DNA of 64,000 nucleotides from Mycobacterium montefiorense (GTDB lineage: Bacteria > Actinomycetota > Actinomycetes > Mycobacteriales > Mycobacteriaceae). Location of the stretch: the NCBI RefSeq assembly GCF_003112775.1, contig NZ_BFCH01000028.1, positions 62,001-126,000 on the forward strand, written 5' to 3'. How positions within the stretch are numbered: position 1 is the stretch's first letter; each line of letters opens with the position of its first letter. A program made the translations under genes and the position numbers. Shown piece after piece: positions 58,379-64,000 of the stretch. The notes beneath the pieces are model-generated. The model did not search any database. It was not told where the DNA came from and saw only the letters and a list, made by a program, of their open reading frames with translations.

Positions 58379-59118
58379 GTCGCTCCTCCGGCCGGGCGCG
58401 GCTTAGCGTTTCGGTTCATTACCTGCTCTGCGGCCTGCCAATGGGCATCGGCAACCCACAAACGTGCAAAGGATGCTATCGCCTCATCAGGTGAAACGCC
58501 GCTGATTAGTCGTTTTATCTCCGCGGCCGGCTGGCGGGCCAGTGAGGTGGCAAGCGAACGCCAGCCCTCCTCGAAGGAGGCGCGCGGCAACACCACGTCC
58601 ACCAACCCCATCCGCTCGGCCTCGGCGGCGTCAACGGTTTTCCCACTGCCCGCGAGCAGCAAGGCTTTGCTCTTTCCGACCAGGGCTGCCAGTCTCTCGG
58701 CACCGCCCCAAGCCGGCATGATTTCCAGCGTCACCTGATTGAACGCAATCTTGATGTCGCTTGCGGCAACCCGGATGTCGGCGGCAACAGCCACTTCGGC
58801 ACCACCGCCGAAGGCGTGGCCGTTGAGCGCGGCGATCACCGGTGCGGGAAAGTTCGCCAGTTGATCGCAGATGGTCCGCATCCGCTTTGCCATTGCGGCA
58901 GCGTCCTCAACGGTGCGCAGCGCGCTGAGCTCCTTGAGGTCGCCGCCCGACACGAATGCCCGGTCGCCGGCACCCCTGATCACCAGGGCATGGGCGCCCG
59001 TTGCCGCATCGAGTGCCTTCTCCAACTGGTCCATGGTGTCGAGCGCGATCGCGTTGCGCGCGTGGGGACGGTCGATCGTGAGTACCGCCAACCCATTGTC
59101 GAGCTCCAAATCCAGCAT
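58375..59118 (-). CDS. Enoyl-CoA hydratase/isomerase family protein
   Basis: 247 residues from ATG 59118 (GAGGAG nine bases upstream). GAGDRAFVSGGDLKEL is the oxyanion-hole segment, and GHAFGGGAEVAVAADIRVAASDIKIAFNQVTLEIMPAWGGAERL follows. The first catalytic Glu is kept (GGGAEV) and a second acidic residue lies in LEIMPAWGG, so hydratase activity is plausible, in contrast to the copy at 2021. Preceded by two tandem regulon palindromes and coupled to the secreted protein downstream. Confidence 0.9.
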   Translation of the reverse strand: MLDLELDNGLAVLTIDRPHARNAIALDTMDQLEKALDAATGAHALVIRGAGDRAFVSGGDLKELSALRTVEDAAAMAKRMRTICDQLANFPAPVIAALNGHAFGGGAEVAVAADIRVAASDIKIAFNQVTLEIMPAWGGAERLAALVGKSKALLLAGSGKTVDAAEAERMGLVDVVLPRASFEEGWRSLATSLARQPAAEIKRLISGVSPDEAIASFARLWVADAHWQAAEQVMNRNAKPRPAGGAT

Positions 59119-59144
59119 GCGTATTTGCTCCTCGAAGAGCCGTC

Positions 59145-59159
59145 GATATTGGCATTCTC
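59145..59159. promoter_or_regulatory. Regulon palindrome GAGAAT-N3-ATTCTC (copy 7)
   Basis: GATATTGGCATTCTC matches 10 of 12 fixed positions, with a perfect right half followed by G. It lies 27 bases before the crotonase start at 59118 (minus). Confidence 0.5.
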
Positions 59160-59166
59160 GTGCGGC

Positions 59167-59181
59167 GAGAATAACATCATC
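59167..59181. promoter_or_regulatory. Regulon palindrome GAGAAT-N3-ATTCTC (copy 8)
   Basis: GAGAATAACATCATC matches 10 of 12 fixed positions, with a perfect left half. Its centre is 22 bases, about two helical turns, from that of copy 7, so two dimers could bind the same DNA face. Confidence 0.5.
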
Positions 59182-59226
59182 GCTGCAGGCTGAATGGGTT
59201 TGCTCATCAAGGATAGAGGTGGCCCG

Positions 59227-59646
59227 GTGCAGAACCGAATCGTCGCGGCGACCGCTGCGGTGCTTGCCGTGGCCGGCGTCGGGGCCTGCACATCGCGGCC
59301 AAGCCAAATCGCCAGCACGGCATCGGTGGCCGTCAACGGCAACGACGCGAACTTCCACGTCGTGAAGTGCAGCCAATTGGGGTGGACTCGGACGATCGAC
59401 ATCGGCGGCAACTTTGCCGGAGCCAAGGTGATTATCGACGAGGGGGCGCAACCGGCGACAGCCCAGTCTGTGCGCATCCAGAATCTTGGTGGGTTCACCG
59501 GGATGTACTCCCGGGGCGGCAGTAGCAGCGCCGACATGAGCATGACTGGGGACAAATTCACGATCACCGGCACCGCCAACGGTTTCAAAACCGACAAGCC
59601 GAATGAAGCGGTGTCTGCCGAATTCAAAATCATCGCCACCTGCTGA
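59227..59646 (+). CDS. LpqH-like lipoprotein (19 kDa antigen family)
   Basis: 139 residues from GTG 59227 (AGAGGTGG upstream). Signal sequence MQNRIVAATAAVLAVAGVGAC with lipobox GVGAC, lipidated Cys21. The mature domain AVNGNDANFHVVKCSQLGWTRTIDIG...GFTGMYSRGGSSSADMSMTGDKFTITGTANGF...EFKIIATC matches the LpqH family, with its two conserved Cys. Cell-envelope lipoprotein; precise role unknown. It stands divergent from the crotonase and may share the 59145-59181 operators. Confidence 0.88.
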   Translation: MQNRIVAATAAVLAVAGVGACTSRPSQIASTASVAVNGNDANFHVVKCSQLGWTRTIDIGGNFAGAKVIIDEGAQPATAQSVRIQNLGGFTGMYSRGGSSSADMSMTGDKFTITGTANGFKTDKPNEAVSAEFKIIATC

Positions 59647-59697
59647 CCGCGGGGTGCCGTCCACCGACAGGGGGCATGTTGCGGCGACCGCCTTCGA

Positions 59698-59712
59698 GAG
59701 AATAGTATTCTC
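59698..59712. promoter_or_regulatory. Regulon palindrome GAGAAT-N3-ATTCTC (copy 9, perfect)
   Basis: GAGAATAGTATTCTC has perfect six-base arms and lies 22 bases before the amidohydrolase start at 59735. Confidence 0.7.
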
Positions 59713-59734
59713 GCAAATTGCGAAGGAGGATCTC

Positions 59735-60925
59735 ATGGGTCAACTGTCTCACCGGGAAGACGTCCCGTTTCCAATCTTTGACGCCGATAACCACCTCTAC
59801 GAGCCGCCGGAGGCGCTGACCAAGTTCCTGCCCAAGGCGTACAAGGACTACGTCCAGTACGTGCAGATCAACGGTCGGACGAAAATCGCGATCCGCGGCC
59901 AGATCAGCAACTACATTCCCAACCCGACCTTCGAGGTCGTCGCCCGGCCGGGTGCTTGGGAGGAGTACTTCAAGTACGGCAACCCGGAGGGCAAGAGCAA
60001 GCGCGAGCTGTTCGGTGAGCCGATGCGCGCGATCCCGGCGTTCTTCGAGCCCGGCCCGCGCCTCGAGGTGATGAACGAGCTGGGTCTGGACCGCACCCTG
60101 ATGTTCCCAACGCTGGCCAGCCTGCTCGAGGAGCGGCTGTCCGACGACCCGCTCGCCATCCACGTCCTGGTTCACGCGCTGAACGAATGGCTCGACGAGG
60201 TCTGGGGCTTCAACTACCAGAACCGGATCTTCACCACCCCGGTCATCACCCTGCCGATCGTCGAGAAGGCGATCGAGGAGCTGGAGTGGGCGGTCAAGCG
60301 TGGGGCGCGTTGCATCCTGGTCCGCCCGGCGCCGGTCCCCGGCTTCCGTGGCCCGCGATCCTTCGCACTGCCCGAGTTCGATCCGTTCTGGGAGCGGGTC
60401 GTCGAGTACGACGTGCTGGTCGGCATGCACTCCAGCGACAGCGGCTACTCCCGGTACACCTCGGAGTGGGACGGCGCCAGCGCAGAGATGCTGCCGTTCC
60501 AGACCAACGCGATGGGCATCCTCAACGAATGGCGGCCGATCCAGGACTCGGTGGGATCGTGGGTGATTCACGGCGCGCTCTACCGCCACCCCAAGCTGAA
60601 GGTGGCGATCGTCGAGGCGGGTTCGAAGTGGATGACGCCGCTGCTGGACGGCCTGGCCGAGGTCTTCCGCAAAGCCCCGGAAGCCTTCCCGAGCGATCCG
60701 GTCGAGATGGTCAAGAGCCGCATCCACGTCAGCCCGTTCTTCGAGGACGGCATCGACGATCTGGTCAACCTCGTCGGTGTGGATCAGGTGTTGTACGGCT
60801 CGGACTGGCCGCACCCGGAAGGGCTGGCGGAGCCGACCTTCTACATCAATGCGCTGTCGCACCTGTCGGCCGACGACCAGGCGAAGATCATGGGCGGTAA
60901 CCTCGCCCGGCTCGTCACGGTGTGA
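59735..60925 (+). CDS. Amidohydrolase (amidohydrolase-2 family)
   Basis: 396 residues from ATG 59735 with GAAGGAGG upstream. Metal motif FDADNHLYEPPEAL (Asp-x-Asn-His replacing HxH), LVGMHSSDSG, IVEAGSKWM and LYGSDWPHPEGLAEP with the catalytic Asp in SDWPH, as in the ACMSD-like decarboxylases. It overlaps the FadD-like gene by four bases and stands at the head of that operon behind a perfect palindrome. Its job likely precedes or follows CoA activation of the same intermediate. Confidence 0.9.
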   Translation: MGQLSHREDVPFPIFDADNHLYEPPEALTKFLPKAYKDYVQYVQINGRTKIAIRGQISNYIPNPTFEVVARPGAWEEYFKYGNPEGKSKRELFGEPMRAIPAFFEPGPRLEVMNELGLDRTLMFPTLASLLEERLSDDPLAIHVLVHALNEWLDEVWGFNYQNRIFTTPVITLPIVEKAIEELEWAVKRGARCILVRPAPVPGFRGPRSFALPEFDPFWERVVEYDVLVGMHSSDSGYSRYTSEWDGASAEMLPFQTNAMGILNEWRPIQDSVGSWVIHGALYRHPKLKVAIVEAGSKWMTPLLDGLAEVFRKAPEAFPSDPVEMVKSRIHVSPFFEDGIDDLVNLVGVDQVLYGSDWPHPEGLAEPTFYINALSHLSADDQAKIMGGNLARLVTV

Positions 60926-62361
60926 CACGCACCCCACTCTGGGAGACCATCCCCGAGATGGTCTTGAGCGCGGCGGATCGCTTCGGCGACGCGGAAGCAG
61001 TCGTCGACGGTCCGCTGCGCTTTACCTTTGTCGAACTTGTCGGACGAATCCGTTGCGCCGCAGGCGCATTCGCAGAACTCGGTATCGATAAGGGTGACCG
61101 GGTCGCCATCTGGGCGCCCAACTCCGCGGAGTGGATCGTCGCGGCTTTCGGCTTGCTCACCGCGGGCGGGGTGCTGGTGCCGGTCAATACGCGGTTCAAG
61201 ACCGGAGAAGCGGGCGACATCATCGCCCGAAGTGAAGTAAAGGCCGTCCTGGTTCAGAAGGGATTTCTGGGCCAGGACTACACCGTGGTCGCGGGGACGC
61301 CGGTCATCGATCTGAAGTCCGACTTCCTTTCCAGCGGTTCCCCGTTCGAGCGGCCGGTGAGCGGCGGCGACATTTCGGACATCATCTTCACCTCGGGCAC
61401 CACCGGCCGCCCGAAGGGCGCGATGATGAATCATCGCCAAACGCTGCGAATGTACGAGGAGTGGGCGACGCTGGCGGATCTGCGCCGGGGTGACCGCTAC
61501 TTGCAGATCAATCCGTATTTCCACACGTTCGGCCTCAAAGCGGGACTCATCACGTCATTCCTGCGCGGCGCGACGATGCTGCCGGTGACGGTGTTTGACG
61601 TCGATACAGTCGTGGAACTCAGTGCGCGCGAACGCATCACGATGCTGCCCGGGCCGCCGACGTTGTACCACTCGTTGCTCACGGTGGGGGACAAGTCCAA
61701 GCTGTGGACGTTGCGGGCCGGCGTGACCGGCGCCGCCGACATTCCTGTCGAGCTGGTCCGTCGTATCCATGACGAACTGCCATTCCAGACGCTGATGACC
61801 GGTTACGGGCTCACCGAGGCCGGCAACGTCACGCTGTCCCTGCCCGGCGATTCTTTCGAGGATGTCGCTACCACGGCGGGCGTGCCGTGTGAGGGCGTTG
61901 AGGTGCGCATCGCCGATGACGGTGAGGTGCTGGCCCGCGGTTACGGCGTAATGCAGGGCTACCTGGACGACCCCGCGGCCACCGCTGAGGCGATCGACGG
62001 CGACGGCTGGCTGCACACCGGAGACCTGGGAGAATTCACCGAGACGGGGCGCCTGCGCGTCGTCGGCCGCAAAAAGGACATGTTCATCGTGGGCGGCTTC
62101 AACGCCTACCCGGCCGAGATCGAGGGCTTCTTGCTGAGCCATCCGGCCGTCGCGCAGGCGGCAGTGATCGGCGTTCCCGACGAGCGACTCGGGCAGGTGG
62201 GCAAGGCGTTCGTCGTTCTCAACGGTGTGGCCGCCGCCGACGAATTGATCGACTGGTGCCGCGATCGCATGGCCGGATTCAAGGTGCCGCGCGCGGTACA
62301 GTTCCTTGATTCACTTCCACTCAACGCGACGGGAAAGGTGATGAAGGACCAACTTCGATGA
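60922..62361 (+). CDS. Acyl-CoA synthetase (FadD3-like)
   Basis: 479 residues from GTG 60922, overlapping the amidohydrolase stop. ANL motifs: IIFTSGTTGRPKGAMMNH (P-loop), YGLTEAGNV, GDGWLHTGDLGEF, and GKVMKDQLR with the C-terminal catalytic Lys. The middle segment YLQINPYFHTFGLKAGLITSFLRGAT closely follows the corresponding stretch of FadD3, which activates the propionate side chain of the sterol C/D-ring fragment. I infer a related cyclic carboxylic acid substrate; it is not necessarily FadD3 itself. Confidence 0.92.
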   Translation: MTRTPLWETIPEMVLSAADRFGDAEAVVDGPLRFTFVELVGRIRCAAGAFAELGIDKGDRVAIWAPNSAEWIVAAFGLLTAGGVLVPVNTRFKTGEAGDIIARSEVKAVLVQKGFLGQDYTVVAGTPVIDLKSDFLSSGSPFERPVSGGDISDIIFTSGTTGRPKGAMMNHRQTLRMYEEWATLADLRRGDRYLQINPYFHTFGLKAGLITSFLRGATMLPVTVFDVDTVVELSARERITMLPGPPTLYHSLLTVGDKSKLWTLRAGVTGAADIPVELVRRIHDELPFQTLMTGYGLTEAGNVTLSLPGDSFEDVATTAGVPCEGVEVRIADDGEVLARGYGVMQGYLDDPAATAEAIDGDGWLHTGDLGEFTETGRLRVVGRKKDMFIVGGFNAYPAEIEGFLLSHPAVAQAAVIGVPDERLGQVGKAFVVLNGVAAADELIDWCRDRMAGFKVPRAVQFLDSLPLNATGKVMKDQLR

Positions 62362-62981
62362 ACAACGGTGAGATTCATTCGATGGTGATCGCGTCGGACT
62401 ATCGTTTGCCCGACCCGTCCCGGGTGAAGCCCTTCCTTGAGCACAACAAGAAGGCACTCTCCGATATCGGAGCGCACCACGTTCTGGTCTACACGTCGAC
62501 GCATGACTACGGCCGCGTGCTGGTGATGATCGGCGTGCACAGTCGTGAGCCGATTGTGGAATTGCTGCGATCGCGGGTTTTCTTCGACTGGTTCGACGAG
62601 GCGGGTGTCGAGGACATCCCCGCGGTGTTCGCCGGAGAGATCATCGACAGATTCGTCCCGGCGCCCCTGTCGTCTTCAGCGGTTCCCGGGGTCGTGGTGG
62701 CCGCCATCGCATCGGTCGCCGATGTGCCGGCACTGATCGCGGGCGTTGACTCGGCGATGGACAGGTTTACCGCGGCGGGCATCCGAAAGACCTGGGTATT
62801 CCGGGCTTTCGACGACAATCACGAGGTATTGATCCTGCAGGAGTTCCCCGACGAGGAGAGCGCGCGGGAGTGGATCGAACACCCTGACGCTGCCGCCCAA
62901 TGGATGTCGGGCGCGGGAGTGGGGCCTTACCCGCCGCTGTTCGTCGGTCAGTTCTCCGACATCATGCGCATCGAGAGTTAA
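62358..62981 (+). CDS. Conserved hypothetical protein with internal duplication
   Basis: 207 residues, overlapping the ligase stop by four bases. Residues about 40-95 (HHVLVYTSTHDYGRVLVMIGVHSREPI...WFDEAGVEDIPAVFAGEIID) and about 140-205 (RKTWVFRAFDDNHEVLILQEFPDEESA...WMSGAGVGPYPPLFVGQFSDI) align with each other, so the protein is two fused units of a dimeric alpha-beta barrel fold. The function is unknown; co-expression with the ligase and amidohydrolase suggests a role on the same intermediate. Confidence 0.8.
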   Translation: MNNGEIHSMVIASDYRLPDPSRVKPFLEHNKKALSDIGAHHVLVYTSTHDYGRVLVMIGVHSREPIVELLRSRVFFDWFDEAGVEDIPAVFAGEIIDRFVPAPLSSSAVPGVVVAAIASVADVPALIAGVDSAMDRFTAAGIRKTWVFRAFDDNHEVLILQEFPDEESAREWIEHPDAAAQWMSGAGVGPYPPLFVGQFSDIMRIES

Positions 62982-62997
62982 TTGAGCCGAGCGCTCG

Positions 62998-63171
62998 ATG
63001 TTCGTCTGCCTGTGTAACGGAGTCACCAGCCAGGCGGTCATCGACGCGATCAACGCCGGGGCCTCGACAACAAAGGCGGTCGCCCACGCCTGCGGGGCAG
63101 GCGCCGACTGCGGACGTTGTCGGCAAACCGTCCAGGCGATACTCAAATCGTCGAAGCCAGACCCGGCCTAG
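62998..63171 (+). CDS. Short [2Fe-2S] protein, bacterioferritin-associated ferredoxin (Bfd) type
   Basis: 57 residues, ATG 62998 to TAG 63169-63171. The sequence MFVCLCNGVTSQAVIDAINAG... followed by HACGAGADCGRCRQTVQ shows the Bfd pattern: Cys-x-Cys at residues 4 and 6 and Cys-x2-Cys about 30 residues later. Bfd reduces heme-bound Fe(III) in bacterioferritin to release iron. No bacterioferritin is adjacent here. It is probably the last gene of the amidohydrolase/FadD3-like operon (16 bases after the previous stop), or is transcribed alone. No strong ribosome site is seen. Confidence 0.85.
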   Translation: MFVCLCNGVTSQAVIDAINAGASTTKAVAHACGAGADCGRCRQTVQAILKSSKPDPA

Positions 63172-63184
63172 GCCTGATCTGCTA

Positions 63185-64000
63185 TCAGCGGCGCTTGCTG
63201 CCGTCCGGCGACATGGGTGCAACGAGTTCGACCAGCAATGGCGGAATCTCCATGCGCGGCAAGACCACCTCGACGAGCACCATGCGGTCCTGATGTCCGG
63301 CCGCCGCGGTCAGCGCGTCGTCGAGTTCGCCGTAGGTTCGCGCGCTGAACGCCAGGTGATTGACCACCCCCAGCGCATTGGGAATGTCGGTCCAACTCCA
63401 GCTGGCGATGTCGTTGTAGGGCGCCGTCTCTCCGTGGATCGCCCGCTCGACGGTGTAGCCGTCGTTGTTGACCACCACGACGACGGGGGACAACCCTTCG
63501 CGAAAGAAGGTGCCGAGCTCCTGCACGGTCAGCTGCGCGGCGCCGTCACCGATCAACAACACCGTCCTGCGGTCTGGGTGCGCGACCGCCGCGCCGAGCG
63601 CCGCAGGCAATGTGTAACCGATTGAGCCCCAAAGGGGTTGGCCGATGAAGCTGACTCCCTTCGGTAGTCGGTGGTCGGCCATGCCATAGAAGGAGGTGCC
63701 CTGATCGGCGAGCACCACATTTCCGGGTGTGAGTGCGTCGCACAGCCGGTTCCACACCATCTCCTGGGTGAGGGGCTGATCACGGGCCGGTGGTTGCGCT
63801 CCGGCCTCGGGTTCTTGGTCACCGGCCGACGCCACCGGCGGTGAACTGATTCCGCGCTGCGCCAGGATCTCCGCGAGCGCGCCGAGCGCGGCATCCATTT
63901 CCAGCGGCGCGAACACGTGGCCGGCCACACTGCCCTCATATTGCCCGACGTCGATGGTCCGGGCCGGGTCGATGTGCTGGCTGAAGAAGCCGCTGACCAT
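63185..64000 (-). CDS. kdc: Thiamine-diphosphate-dependent alpha-keto-acid decarboxylase, C-terminal part
   Basis: The last 271 residues of a protein whose N-terminus lies beyond the right edge. LLIGDGAAQLTVQELGTFFREGLSPVVVVVNNDGYTVERAIHG is the ThDP-binding GDG...NN motif, and YNDIASWSWTDIPNALG follows as in pyruvate/indolepyruvate/branched-chain keto-acid decarboxylases. The earlier part VLADQGTSFYGMADHRLPKGVSFIGQPLWGSIGYTLPAALGA agrees. It makes an aldehyde from a 2-keto acid. The symbol kdc reflects the mycobacterial homologue; confidence in the exact orthology is moderate. Convergent with the Bfd-like gene 13 bases away. Confidence 0.88.
   Translation of the reverse strand: MVSGFFSQHIDPARTIDVGQYEGSVAGHVFAPLEMDAALGALAEILAQRGISSPPVASAGDQEPEAGAQPPARDQPLTQEMVWNRLCDALTPGNVVLADQGTSFYGMADHRLPKGVSFIGQPLWGSIGYTLPAALGAAVAHPDRRTVLLIGDGAAQLTVQELGTFFREGLSPVVVVVNNDGYTVERAIHGETAPYNDIASWSWTDIPNALGVVNHLAFSARTYGELDDALTAAAGHQDRMVLVEVVLPRMEIPPLLVELVAPMSPDGSKRR

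Noticed and set aside
59630..60937. A 435-codon open frame on the minus strand opposite the amidohydrolase
   Set aside because: It is an antisense shadow caused by high GC in third codon positions; no family motifs, ribosome site or promoter, while the plus strand encodes a clear enzyme.

Overview
The window is high-GC actinobacterial DNA, most likely from a slow-growing Mycobacterium (Mycobacterium avium complex-like; the species is an inference). The signs are a complete yrbE-mce operon with Mce-associated proteins, an LpqH-like lipoprotein, an F420-type luciferase-like oxidoreductase, four cytochrome P450s with small 3Fe-4S ferredoxins, many FadE/FadD/crotonase/thiolase genes, frequent GTG/TTG starts and ATGA overlaps. 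I saw no tRNA, rRNA, insertion sequence or CRISPR array.

Layout. 1-5.2 kb: end of an amidohydrolase, then an acyl-CoA dehydrogenase, crotonase and thiolase series, and a TetR regulator with a small partner. 5.3-13.4 kb: two P450/ferredoxin pairs, two tandem 3-hydroxyisobutyrate-dehydrogenase-like enzymes, an alpha/beta hydrolase and a fused DUF35-thiolase (Ltp2/ChsH2-like). 13.5-19.5 kb: epimerase, a luciferase-like oxidoreductase, and an unusual acyl-CoA dehydrogenase/ferredoxin/NuoF-like operon. 19.5-26.1 kb: hydrolase, Rieske protein and two amidohydrolases, then an aldehyde dehydrogenase operon. 26.1-31.0 kb: TetR, hydrolase, a LuxE/LuxC fatty-acid-reductase-like pair and a nitroreductase. 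31.1-33.3 kb: a short/long acyl-CoA dehydrogenase pair resembling FadE28/FadE29. 33.3-52.6 kb: a full mce operon flanked by two pairs of Mce-associated genes and several secreted proteins. 35.3-39.6 kb, inside that stretch: P450, ferredoxin, SDR, a gutted aldehyde dehydrogenase and a CoA-transferase. 52.6-58.0 kb: TetR, an orphan COX3/COX4-like membrane operon, and a P450 divergent from another TetR. 58.0-64 kb: crotonase, lipoprotein, amidohydrolase, FadD3-like ligase, a short Bfd-like ferredoxin and the C-terminal half of a thiamine-diphosphate decarboxylase.

How it fits together. Most genes suit the uptake (Mce), hydroxylation (P450 plus ferredoxin), CoA activation, beta-oxidation and aldolytic side-chain removal of a sterol- or terpenoid-like lipid; the substrate is not readable from sequence. 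The main new observation is a palindrome, GAGAAT-N3-ATTCTC, found in front of at least eight transcription units across the window. It suggests one unidentified regulator joins these scattered genes into a regulon. A second operator pair (TACACGT-N3-TGTATA) links a TetR, an aldehyde dehydrogenase and the LuxE/LuxC pair. Three other TetR-type genes or divergent regions each have their own palindrome.
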